Assembly (NCBI RefSeq): GCF_004193775.1
Contig: NC_041016.1
Location: 46,252,767 to 46,316,766, forward strand
Direction: 5' to 3'
Length of the DNA: 64,000 bases
DNA from: Glycine soja
Taxonomy: Eukaryota; Streptophyta; Magnoliopsida; Fabales; Fabaceae
Shown here piece by piece: positions 1-10,284 of this stretch. A program made the position numbers and the translations under genes. Within the stretch, counting starts at the first letter, position 1. Each line of letters starts with the position of its first letter. The notes below the pieces were generated by a model. The model was not told the origin of the DNA and searched no databases. It was given only the letters and a program-made list of their open reading frames with translations.

Positions 1-991
1 ACCATTGATCATCATCATCTTCTTCTTTGATGATTGCCATTAACATAGCTCCTTCTGAATCGTAACCCTCATTGTCATGAACAAATTGAGCTTCATCAGA
101 TTCTTCTCTTGGTACCTTCTTAGATTTGCATTCAGCTGCAAAGTGACCCCACTTCTGACAATTATAACACTGAATATCTTTCTTGTTGATCTTCTTCTTC
201 TGACCTTTATTTCCTTCTTGAGAACTGTGATCATGGCCTTTGCTTGTTCCTTCATTTGAGTTCTTTGAATTCTGATTCTTTCTTTTGCCTTTCTTATACT
301 TTCCTTTCTTCTGATGCTGAGCCTGCAGAGCTTGATCAGCTGCACTTTCATTTGACTTGTCTTTGATCTTGCTTCTTTCATTTAATCTCAGTTCATGAGC
401 CTTTAGCGATGCTTGAAGTTCTTCAATCTTCAACTCATCAAGATTCTTTGACTCTTCTTTAGCTACTACTATGTGATCAAACTTAGGAGTTAGTGTTCTC
501 AACACCTTCTCAATCTTCATCAAATCAGAGATTTTTTCACCATTTCTCACCATTTGATTAGTTAAGCTTGTTAACCTCACAAAGTATTGATTAACAGTTT
601 CACCCTCAGTCATCTGCAGCAATTCATATTGCCTTCTTAGAGCTTGCAATCGTACCTTCTTTAACTTTTCATCTCCACCATAGTTCCTAGCCAAAGTATC
701 CCAAGCTTCTTTTGCATTTTCACAATGCACAATCTTCTCAAAAATGTCTGCATCCAAACATTGATGAATGATGAACAAAGCTTTACCATCCCTTTTCTTT
801 TGTTCTTTGTGCGCAGCATTTTGATCATCAGTTGGGTTTCTGGGTAATGCAGCAACTCCAGTATTCACGATTTCAACCACATCTTGAAATCTGAATATTA
901 CCTTCATCTTCGCGATCCATTGATCATAGTTTTTCCCATCAAATATTGGTAGGTGTGCTGGAAAACCATTATTTGATAATGTTGTAGCCAT
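1..991 (-). CDS. gag: Copia gag polyprotein, N-terminal 330 residues (partial)
   Basis: Nucleocapsid/capsid protein that packages the retrotransposon RNA. The ATG at 991-989 follows the primer-binding site by about 45 bases, and the frame is open for 330 codons to the window edge. The N-terminus (MATTLSNNGFPAHLPIFDG) and the following tryptophan-containing stretch are typical of Copia gag (DUF4219-like). A UBN2-type region follows (AKEAWDTLARNYGG, then LRRQYELLQM). A Lys/Ser-rich linker leads to one CCHC zinc knuckle, CYNCQKWGHFAAEC, near residue 280, then an acidic tail. I see no stop or frameshift. In Copia elements gag and pol are usually one frame, so this should continue into protease beyond the edge. 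Confidence 0.9.
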   Translation of the reverse strand, partial: MATTLSNNGFPAHLPIFDGKNYDQWIAKMKVIFRFQDVVEIVNTGVAALPRNPTDDQNAAHKEQKKRDGKALFIIHQCLDADIFEKIVHCENAKEAWDTLARNYGGDEKLKKVRLQALRRQYELLQMTEGETVNQYFVRLTSLTNQMVRNGEKISDLMKIEKVLRTLTPKFDHIVVAKEESKNLDELKIEELQASLKAHELRLNERSKIKDKSNESAADQALQAQHQKKGKYKKGKRKNQNSKNSNEGTSKGHDHSSQEGNKGQKKKINKKDIQCYNCQKWGHFAAECKSKKVPREESDEAQFVHDNEGYDSEGAMLMAIIKEEDDDDQW

Positions 992-1037
992 CTTTCACAG
1001 ATTCTGCAACTTTCTTGAGGTTCTTGAAAGCGAACCT

Positions 1038-1051
1038 GGCTCTTGATACCA
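1038..1051 (-). other. Primer-binding site, initiator-tRNA-Met type
   Basis: The minus strand reads TGGTATCAAGAGCC five bases inside the LTR end. This matches the usual Copia site TGGTATCAGAGC (complement of the 3' end of initiator tRNA-Met) with one extra A. It fixes the element's orientation and the inner LTR boundary. Confidence 0.8.
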
Positions 1052-1055
1052 ATTC

Positions 1056-1378
1056 TGTTGGAGTTTTGAACGCTAATGGAGAAAAATTGTTACTAAGTTT
1101 TAAGAGAAATTGAATTAAAGAAGGAAGAAATTTTATTGATCACAACACTAAATGTAGATTACAAAGGCCCTATATATAGGCCACAAACTTTAACAACCTA
1201 CAGCTGTCATTCTAACTAACTAACCGAAATGACAGCTGGACAAAACAAACTTCAGATTCTGATCAACTACCAAGTTTTGAAACACTCAGAACCTGGACTA
1301 TCATCCTCTGAACTACCAAGTTCTGAAACACCAGAACTTCTGAAACAACAACTCCTGAACTAAGATTGAAATACAACA
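1056..1378 (-). repeat. 5' LTR of the left-edge Copia element
   Basis: On the plus strand the LTR starts TGTTGGAG and ends TACAACA, giving TG...CA termini with a TGTTG/CAACA inverted end. A TATATATA box lies near 1170-1180 and should drive minus-strand transcription. The outer boundary at 1378 is inferred from the TG/CA rule, because the partner LTR is outside the window. Confidence 0.75.
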
Positions 1379-1476
1379 ACTAATAATGTTGTGGTTTTAA
1401 TTTCATTGAAACGTGAAGTTTACTACATTCTCTACTAGTTAAAATTTATTGTTCTCCTAATCCCCTTCTATTTTAG

Positions 1477-1591
1477 GTTTGAAGAGAAGGACTTGTATGG
1501 GGACGATTGGATACAACAGCATAGGAAGATTGTGCAACAACATGCCAATCAATACAAAAGAAATGTTTGGGCAGAGGTGGTTTCCTATTGA
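1477..1591 (+). CDS. Probable terminal exon of an unrecognised host gene
   Basis: A pyrimidine-rich stretch ending TTTTAG (1471-1476) looks like a splice acceptor. The downstream frame is 37 codons (starting FEEKDLYGDDWIQQ, ending NVWAEVVSY) and stops at TGA 1589-1591. It is rich in charged residues and Gln, with a sensible composition for an exon in otherwise AT-rich DNA. I do not recognise the protein. Its upstream exons would lie left of the window, with the Copia LTR (1056-1378) inside the last intron. It could also be another captured exon. Transcript data would decide. Confidence 0.45.
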
Positions 1592-3477
1592 TTTATATGT
1601 CTACTATATATATGGCTTGCAGCTTTCTTGGATGTTACTTCAGTTTTTTGTTAGTTCTGACGATTATTAAGAAAAACATATGGTTATGATTGGTTCATGT
1701 GATGTGGATCTTTATGAATTTTGTTGCATAAATTATTTTTGTTCACTTTTTGGAATTATGATGCTATCCTTTGAATTGTGAATGTACCAGGGAAAAAGAG
1801 ATAAAAAAAGGCATTAAGAATTCGGCTAGCTTGATCTTCTTTATTTGACCATTATATTGTTTGAAATGGAGAAAATCCTAAAATGATCCTCCAAACATTT
1901 GATGTTACCATCTTAGTCTTCTGATGGTTTTTAAAATGCTTTTGTCACCAATTTGTCTATCAAAATATACATTCTTGTTACTAAATTTTTCATTTGGGGT
2001 AATCACTTTTGTCCTTCATAAGAACAAATGTGATGACAATTTAGATCTTTAAGGGACTAACTTGGTGACAAAAACTTTAGAAGAATAAAGTAATAACATT
2101 GTAATCATTGGGGAACCATTTTAGAAGTTTGTTCTTTTCAATTTTAATTAGCTTAATCATCTTTAAAATAATAAAGTGCCGACACTAATCAAATCATTGA
2201 ACATACTTGTGTTTTAAAAAACTACTGAAATTTATATTTATGGCTTGGAATCACACCTTTTATAGTAAATCACACCTTGTATAATATCCAGAGAAGAAAA
2301 AATTAGAGAGTTCATATAAATATAAAATCAAATAATTGTTTTTTTTTGTTGAAATTAGAGATAAGGTAGAAGTTCTCGTCAAAAAGGTTAAGTGTGTTAG
2401 AGGAAGTTGTAGTCTTCCATTTGCTATGTATGGATGATGCAAGTTTGTTTTCAGAAAAGAACAGAGATGGTCCCATTGATGCTTCTATCATGATATAATT
2501 AATTGAGCCTGTGCTTTGGTTTAAATTTTAAAAACAATTTTCGAAGTGTGGCTTCGCGAGGTTGAATGTTGATACTAGACTCTTCCTTCTAGCTTGTATA
2601 GTTGCTTGTTTGACCCTTGTTTGGCTTCTTACTCTAGTATTACATTGTGATTCATAAAAGTTCTAAGTGCATGAATGAATGGAAGGGTGGTTCCTTTTGT
2701 TTAAGGGGCCAAAATAAGTCTCATACAAATTTTCTCATTTAGCATCCTACTTTTTCTGGAAGAAAAAAATTGTGTATTTACAATGATCGTTTAGTCAGAG
2801 CCATTCTATTTATCTTTTCTATCAAAAGAAAATGGGTGTAGTGTATCTTTGAGAGTGTGTAGTGTATTCTAATCAATTTATCTTTACTTTATGGGAAAGT
2901 ATCCATGGATGTGAACTAATGTCTTTTCCTCCTTCGCAAATAAAGTAAATAAATTTTCTGACAGTTTTGTCTAGTTACCAATTCACTCCTTCAACACCTC
3001 AAGGGTTAATTTGTTGGCCTTGTCTTGTGGTTTTGGTACGAGCTATTATTTAGCTATATAAATTATAACTGAGATCCTTGTGCTTCAAATACACTGCTGA
3101 AGATCTAGAGCAAATCTTAGGTGAGTTTTTGGAAGGAAATAACATGAATGATAACAAGCGGTAATCGGAGCCGTGTTGGAGGTAGCTAGGCTAGTTTTCC
3201 TGTACATCATGGTATTTAGAGATAAATAGGATCTAGATTTTGCATTTAGCACATATGGACTTTTTAATGTCTTAGTTTATCTCTTTTGAGATGCATATAT
3301 ATGTAATAAAGGATTGGTGCCCCATCAAACTTGGAGAGGTCAAAGGTCATAAAGTTCAAAGCAAAGGAGAGAGGATAGAAGTAATCTGTTATTGTATTTA
3401 TAAATAAAATAATGAGATATGTAACAAGTGATACAAACTATATTTATAGAAGAGATGGGCATGGGAGCTACTGGAAT
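1592..3477. other. Non-coding AT-rich DNA
   Basis: I see no coding pattern here. The first few hundred bases could be the 3' UTR and flank of the exon ending at 1591. The rest is low-complexity AT-rich sequence with no recognisable repeat boundary. Confidence 0.5.
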
Positions 3478-4010
3478 CACTACTAGAAAAGGAAGTTTCA
3501 ACATTGGTGGAAATCAACATTTAACATCGGTGGTCAATCGATGTTGAATAGGATATTGTTGAAAGTTAAAAGTTTCAACATCGGTCCTCCAACCATCATT
3601 GTAGAAAGTCAACATTTTCTACATCGGGCCTAATGTACCAACAGATGTAGAAGTTAGCCCTTCTACATCAGTGTTATCATAGAAAATGATATAAAATAGC
3701 ATTTTTCCACATCGTTGGTCAGTTAAGAAACGATGTAGAAGTTAGACCTTCTACATCGGTGTTATCAAAGAAAACGTTGTTAAATAGCGCTTTTCCACAT
3801 CGATGCTCAGTTAAGAAACGATGTAGAAATTAGACCTTCTATATTAGTGTTATCATAAGAAACGATGTAAAATAACACTTTTCGACATCGGGGCTCAGTT
3901 AAGAAATGATGTAGAAGTTAGACCTTCTACATCAGTGTTATCATAAGAAACGATGTAAAATAGCGCTTTCCGACATCGGTGCTCAGTTAAGAAACGATGT
4001 TAAATATTTA
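3478..4010. repeat. CACTA subterminal repeat array (element A, left end)
   Basis: Short motifs of the type 'CGATGTAGAA', 'TTCTACATC' and 'ACATCGGTGCTCAG' recur in both orientations roughly every 60 bp, for example around 3640, 3710, 3770, 3830, 3900 and 3970. In CACTA elements such arrays bind the accessory transposase protein. The right-hand array of element D (56880-57300) has the same motifs. Confidence 0.85.
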
Positions 4011-4339
4011 ATAACCTGCAATTAAAAATTGATTAATTAATGATCATTTTTATATTTTCAATATTGCTAATAATCAATAAATATTATTATATAATATGAA
4101 AATCAGTATTTATAATTAAATATTTAAATAAATATAAATGGTAAAAGTTTCACTTTAAAACGAATACAGTTTGAATGTAATTCCTGACAACTTCTGTAGC
4201 ATTGCATGCCTAAAAGGGAAAAAGAAATTGAAGTTCATTTAGGGTAATTGAGTCATTCAAGGCTGTGTGACATTTACTTAATATACTCAGAAAGAAAAAT
4301 ATGACAAATCATGTTAAAATTTAGAAAGATTATATACTT

Positions 4340-5512
4340 ACAAAAGTGGGCTTGTAATGTAGTCTCCAGCCTCATCTTCATCCACACAAAAGTGGTCATG
4401 GCACTTGCTACCTGCACATTCATGTTATGAAAAAAGGTATTTTCAAAAACCATCAAAAGAAATACACATATAAGGATCTAAGTGCCCTTATGAAAGAAAT
4501 GAAGTACTCATAATTCAAGCAAGAGAACCCAATTGGGTCAGCATTTCAACATGCAAAATCCAAGAAAAAAAGGAGGTTAGTGTGCCAGGGAATTATAAAC
4601 CAAAACCAGCATCATCAAATTAAGCAACTTAAAAAAAATCCAATTTTACCACCACCTATTGTCAAAGGAAGAAAGTGCAATATGTGTTTGCAACATTTAA
4701 GCAAATGGAACGTTTAATATAAAATTCACTTCTGCAATTTAAAAGAAACCTAACAAATCTCATAGCAAGAGCAAGATAAACCAAACATCACAATTTTCGT
4801 CATCTAAGTGCCAAGTTTGATATGGAATCCACTTAAAATTTCAAAGAAACCTAACAAAACAAAACAAACTAATTTTCTTCTCCAAACCTACTCTTTTTAT
4901 CTTTTTCAGTTTTATATTTTGGTTTCGGGTCAGAAGGGGCAGTACAATTGTGGATAGCTAATGAATCATCAGTTGGGTCTGGTGGATCTTGAACAATCAC
5001 AAAGCCCAATTTGCCAAGGTTATATATGTTAACGAGAGACACTTAATTTCTCTATAAAGAAGGGGGAAAGATCAAGATGCTATACTGCCACAGCTAAGAA
5101 ACTTGCCTCCATTATCAACTTAAAAATTAAAGGTGTTTTCAGTATATCTCTTTTAAAATTTAAAATTTTAAAGGTCATGCTCAACCCTTGACATATTTCA
5201 ACAAAATGGTTTTCATTTAGACACAGTAAACCATATACCTGGAAGGTTTAGTTTATAGCTTCTTTAACTTCAATTTGAAAATTTTGCTGGGTAAGTTTTT
5301 GAGAATAAAATGTATTATTACTACATCATAAAGATGAGAATGAGAAAGAACCATCTCGAGTCCTAGAATGGCAAAATTAACACATTAAAGTAGAGGTTAT
5401 AGTGGAACCTGATTATAATCATCATGACTAATATCTTCTTCATCCTCCTCTTGTGCATTTTCATCCTCGTCTCCATCTTCTCCATCTTGAAAAGCACTTC
5501 CAAATTGAAAAA
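4340..5512 (-). pseudogene. Exon-like fragments of one or more unrecognised genes
   Basis: Three minus-strand islands look like exons. At 4412-4342 a piece ending GDYITSPLL runs into a GTAAGT donor. At 5015-4930 a piece includes VIVQDPPDPTDDSLAIHN. At 5511-5405 there is a very acidic stretch (DGEDGDEDENAQEEDEED). They are separated by AT-rich DNA. Lying within element A, they are probably captured host sequence. I cannot name the source genes or say whether they belong together. Confidence 0.3.
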
Positions 5513-5745
5513 TGACACAGAAGCAAGAGTAAAATGGTTTAGACTCCCAAATCAGGAACAACAAACAGGGGAACAAATTCAAACAAACATGCAGTAACTC
5601 CCAAATCAAGAACAACAAACAGGGCAATTTTTTTTCTTTTGTTAAATAAAAAAGACATTCTCAGTATGTTCTATGTTGCTGTAAAAAAGTTAGTTTTTAT
5701 TTGGTTAGCTTTAGTGTAACTAACTTCTCAGTGTATAGTTCTAAT

Positions 5746-5925
5746 TCAAAAAAAAAATATCTGACTAGAGATATCATGAAGAAGCAAGTCTCAGTAGTTC
5801 AAAGTTCACCTTTCTCAGAAGCTACACAGAACATTGATCTGATGGAGAAGCTTGTAAGGTCCTGCGACAAAGAATATATGAGGATGACCATGTTAAAACA
5901 CGAAGAAAAAGTTAAAAGCCATTTG
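5746..5925 (+). pseudogene. Captured exon fragment resembling plant DUF863-family proteins
   Basis: A plus-strand frame reads KQVSVVQSSPFSEATQ, then DLMEKLVRSCDKEYMRM and TMLKHEE. The last two stretches resemble a conserved segment of an uncharacterised plant family (DUF863), where it precedes a 'HELHRLYxIQ'-type motif. The similarity stops after LKHEE, where the sequence becomes poly-Lys/AT-rich, so the piece is truncated. It has no independent start or stop and lies inside element A. The family assignment is from memory and unverified. Confidence 0.4.
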
Positions 5926-6542
5926 AGAATGTATTTTTTTAAAAAAAAAATTAAAAGACATTTTCTTCCATACCCATTCCTCATGAATGAATAAAAAATT
6001 CAACTTTTTCCAAGAATATATCCCAACACAAATTAAAATAGTTATTAATTTTATCCCTTGAAATAATGTGAATATATCTTTCATCATGCAATGAAAAAAT
6101 TAAATGATGCCTACAATTGGCTTCTATTTTAGTAGTGTAAAGCAAAATATGCTAATTGCCAAATTGTGCTAAGAACTATGCTAAACACGTATAATGGGTA
6201 AAACCAAAGCACCTACAGGAAACAAAAAAAAAGGACAATCGTTAAACACGCATCTAAAATGCATTTCATCAAAATGAAAAATTATGCAACACTGAAAATC
6301 CATGTGTGTTATAAAGCCAAACAAAATGAACTTGGAGAGCAATGCAACAAAGACATGATCAGGCAACTTAGTAACATAATAGATTTCAGCAACTATAGGC
6401 AAGTCAAATCATAATAATAAATCCACCAAGTAAGCAAGAATACCAAATGAGGTTGTCTATTAATTAATAATGGGTCTATGAACACACAATAATTCACACT
6501 AAAACATTATTAAACTTAGCTTTTTGGAATTTTTGCACATAC

Positions 6543-7642
6543 CTCATTCCTAGAGTTTTCGTCACGGAGGAAGTCAAAGACTCATTTAGGAGGAACAGGA
6601 AGCCAAAAAGAAGTGGCAGCACTGAGAACAATGCCAGGGAGTCTTCCAGGGTCATCCACACTCTTTCAAGTCATAACCCTTACATCATTAGCACCTGTCC
6701 CTGAGAGTGTTGTCCATGTGTGAGCAGTGGAAGCACTCACTCCAGCACAAAAGCTTATCACCATTCTTTCAGCCAGCTTCATCATGCTTTTTCTCCCTTC
6801 TTGGTTTGTTATCACTATTTATATCATAGTAAGAAGAATAAAAAAGTTAATTTTAAGATACAAAATTCTCACCATCAAAGACTTTAAGGAATGCTACAGT
6901 TTTTTTTCCTTATAATAACGAAATTTTATTTCTTTATTAAAAAAATGTGTTTATTTAAAATTATTTTTTTAAGATTAAACAAACTCACTTGTTATCATAA
7001 GTTAAAATTTATATAAAAGAACAAAATAATAATATTAGATAATTTATAATTTTATCATATTAGATAATTTATAATTTATCATAAGTTAAAATTTTTTTTC
7101 GGATTGTGAACACCTCTATCAGTAATTACAAGTATACAAGTACTGAAAATGTTATCTAATTACAATTTATCATACTAGATAATTTATAATTAGATGATAA
7201 TTTTACTCTTGGCAGTATACAAGTATTAAATTCTTATTATACTAGTGTCTCGTACCTTTGAATAGGCATTTGTCATTTCTTGAATTAGGCAGCCAGAAGG
7301 CCTTCTTCTACATCTGGCTGAAGGACTTGGGCGCAAATTATCCAAAGAAACATTCACAACAGCCCAAGTCCCATCTGCATGTTGCTTACAATACCTTACA
7401 AAATAACTCTCACGAGTTGGCACAAGTGGTGTGGGTAGTTGTAGTTCTGCTGTCATCTATATGCGCGGAAAAAAATGGTTCATTTGCTTCTTTAGCATAA
7501 CTCCATAGTATGTTAAACAACTTTAACAAATAAAATATGTACCACTTGTAAGGCACCATTGTAGTTCCCGGCAACCCCTGTTGATAACACTTCTAGAGTC
7601 ATGGCTCTTGAGACTATACCAAAGAACACTAGACCATTGGTT
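6543..7642 (-). pseudogene. HD-ZIP class IV (START-domain) transcription factor fragment, captured and broken
   Basis: Three exons of a PDF2/HDG/ROC-type homeobox-leucine-zipper IV gene lie in order on the minus strand. Exon 7642-7543 carries the START-domain stretch [19 protein letters not shown], but a 2-base loss near its start breaks the frame. Exon 7456-7256 starts [18 protein letters not shown], contains [17 protein letters not shown] and ends at an AAG|GTACG donor. Exon 6814-6543 holds [17 protein letters not shown] and PGIVLSAATSFWLPVP. Two Arg codons have become TGA in this last exon (after VMT and after PPK). The exon normally between the second and third is missing, as are the homeodomain, zipper and C-terminus. 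It cannot encode a working factor. Confidence 0.85.
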
Positions 7643-9041
7643 CTGAAAAGAACAAAGAGATTGTTTCTCTTGATGCTTCACAAAAGGAGAAAAAGAAAAT
7701 ATAAGAGATTGATTCAGTTTAATAAAGATGTCTCAAATTTAAATACTCAAAGAAACACATTGTTATCTATATAATTTCTATCTAAACTCAGAACAAAATT
7801 GTTTTTGTGTTAAATACTCAAAGAAGCACTTTGTCATCTACGTTATTTTTATCTACCTCAAACAAAATTGTTTCTAGTACTGAAAAAAAACCACGGAGTT
7901 GGGTGTGGCGGTGGAATATGATGATTCCAGCCTCCCATAAATCTTGTAAAGCAGCAGTACCACACACTGCAAGATATAAGAAATGAAACATCACAAACAG
8001 AACCTTCCATGATATGTGACATGGGTAAATATTTTTCCATATAATCTAACAAGTATTGTTATATTTTTTGGTAATTACTAATTAGTAAACTACTAGTGCA
8101 TCCTACTCATTTCTCATTGAGTAATCAATCAATATCAAGAGTAAGAGCCTTTATGGAACTGGGCGTTTTGATGATGTTACCAATTCTGTTTCACCATGAA
8201 TCTGAAAGAAAGAACATTTTGCAGAGATTACAAAGAGAATTAGCCGAGGTAAATGACCAAATAAAATGAAAGAAAGCTATATTTAATTTTCTATTTGAAT
8301 TCTTTTACTAGATACATTTCCATCAGTCAATGAAGATGCAATAATACTGCACCCAATACTTGTGGTACACTTAAATTACATAAAATGAAACCAGAATCAC
8401 ATAAGTCCTTATCAAGGAAGGTAATTGATAGTAATATAAAATCTGTCCAGCCACCATTTTACACTTACATATGTCAGCATTCTGTGCAGTAAGGGCCCAT
8501 TGATTCCCCCACCCCCCACCCCACTCCACTCCCTCCCTTTTATTCTCTCTCTTTCTCTTTTTTGCATGGGCACACTGTTCTAGCTTTACATAAAATGATG
8601 TAACTTATTTGTATAGTTCTTTCTCCCCAAACTTAGCATGAAAAAAATTCTGATAAATAAAAGTTGAATACCAAGCATCACATTAATTGAGAATTCAGGT
8701 TGGATAATAAGGTGTTGCCAAATGCCCTTACATAGGAGAATAATAATTAGTGATCATGCAAACATTATTTAAATGCATTAGTTGACTTTTACTGACGGAT
8801 TCAAGTAAGCTCGTAAGTTGATCTCTCTTTGTGATCCCTTCAACCATTTTGAATTTAAAGTTGAGATTCATCACATCTATCATTTGCATTGTGTTTGGAT
8901 TGAGACTCTAGGAATCCACACACAAAACTATGACCCAAGTTTATTGACAACTCATTCAGAAACCAATTTGTGTTTGAACAAATGGAAATTGTTAATTATA
9001 TTATAAGTAATTAGTTAATAAAACCTTCTAATAAAATATAC

Positions 9042-9600
9042 TTACAATGTCCACAACAATAATATAGAGATGTTCAAACATTGTTGGCTTGAGATTATTT
9101 CACTTACAACACTTAACTCTAAGAATAAGGGAAAATAATCATTGTGAACCCCAAATGTAGTTGCATCCCATGACACTTGAAAAGGCTTTGTCTGAAGGTC
9201 AAGCAAATTCTTAGACAAATCAGCTAAGGGATCACCAATGGGATTCAACCTATGAACAAATTCAACATGTTTCTTTGGTCATGTTTATGAATCTTATTTA
9301 GTTAATAAATAACATAAGTTAATGTTCGTAAAGAGTTTTTGTCAATATATATAAGAATTTCTTTATACAAATAAATATAACTTAAGTAAATACCTCGTGC
9401 GAAATAGGCTTCACAAGATTTCTCGGCTATGAAATGAAGGTGTTGAGGGCTTTCTCCATACACTAAACCTCTAAAGTGGGAAAAGAAACTTGAGCATTAG
9501 CATCTCAAACTTCTTCAGCACCCACCTTGACCACATCATTGTTCCTTGCATAAGATGCTTGAAATTAACATCGAATTCCCAGCTAACAAGTTAAGTTTCA
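9042..9600 (-). pseudogene. Transposon-associated DUF8039-like gene remnant
   Basis: Two minus-strand exon-like pieces match a gene common in plant DNA transposons, in which a DUF8039 region precedes a Ulp1-type peptidase. At about 9560-9400 is NDVVKVGAEE, followed by MEKALNTFIS and RNLVKPISHE, with in-frame stops between. At 9248-9042 is DPLADLSKNLLDLQTKPFQV, followed by SWDATTFGVHNDYFPLFLE and QQCLNISILLLWTL. An intron-like gap separates them. The stops and frame breaks show that it is dead. It supports calling this region an old transposon that once carried its own genes. Confidence 0.55.
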
Positions 9601-9989
9601 ATTTGTAACACTATTACTATATTCTTAGTATGGATACACATGGATATTTTGATCTTATAATATACATGCATATTTCTTTTAACTAGTGCTATGAAGGAAT
9701 TTAACATATTCCATGGTAATCCCCCCTAGAGTAAAAATTTAATTGCACCTACTGGATTGACATAAAGGTAAGTCATTTAATCAATGCTTCAATCTTATTG
9801 GGTATATTTTGTAACTTTGTAATTATGAGATTAACTATATTTCATATTGCATTTAGAGTCATATTCAATCCAGAGGCTATGAGTGTGGCTATTATACTAT
9901 ATTTAAAGATTTACTTGTAACCTAATACAAATAAACTCGAGTATGGATATTGCCAAGAAGACTATTTGACTTTGTTTTTTCAACCCCCC

Positions 9990-10281
9990 AACAAATTCGA
10001 ATATTATGTCATGCATGGGATGTGTACCATATTCATGGGGGGTTTGAAGAATAAATGGAACATGATATACTAGTTTACTTTAACAAGTTTCAATATTAAA
10101 ATTTTAATTATAAAATGTACTTGTTTACTTTGACATTTTTAGTAATTACACTTTTCATTATTCAATGTGATTAACTTGTGTTTATATTACATGTTGCAGA
10201 CTTAGTGATGGAACACCATTGGAATTAGAGAAAATTACAACAATTTGCAAGGAATGGACAAGATACTCTTTAAGAATTTAA
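9990..10281 (+). pseudogene. Ulp1-type (C48) peptidase C-terminal remnant of a transposon gene
   Basis: Two plus-strand pieces resemble the end of Ulp1-like peptidases in plant transposons. At 9990-10073 is KFEYYVMHGM followed by GGLKNKWN. At 10200-10281, after a TTGCAG acceptor, is DGTPLELEKITTICKEW, ending at TAA. The usual motif is FECGYYVMHW. Here the CG pair, including the catalytic Cys, is missing and His-Trp is His-Gly, so the peptidase is inactive. It points opposite to the DUF8039 remnant at 9042-9600, which normally precedes it in one gene, so an inversion has probably occurred. Confidence 0.5.
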
Positions 10282-10284
10282 AAA

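Larger units (their letters stand above)
1..1378 (-). mobile_element. Ty1/Copia LTR retrotransposon, 5' portion, running off the left edge
   Basis: Reading the minus strand from 1378, the order is a 323-bp LTR, a primer-binding site, a short leader and a long open gag that continues past position 1. Protease, integrase and reverse transcriptase would lie outside the window. The complete gag frame suggests a fairly recent insertion, but the second LTR and target duplication cannot be seen. The element lies just upstream of a probable terminal exon (1477-1591), so it appears to sit in that gene's last intron. Confidence 0.9.

Noticed and set aside
6121..6137. 'TATTTTAGTAGTG' as the right end of element A
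   Set aside because: It resembles a CACTA end, but the following TAA does not match the AAT before 3478, and no subterminal repeats precede it.
7258..7500. 80-codon plus-strand frame
   Set aside because: Antisense to the HD-ZIP IV exon, whose minus-strand translation is unmistakable.
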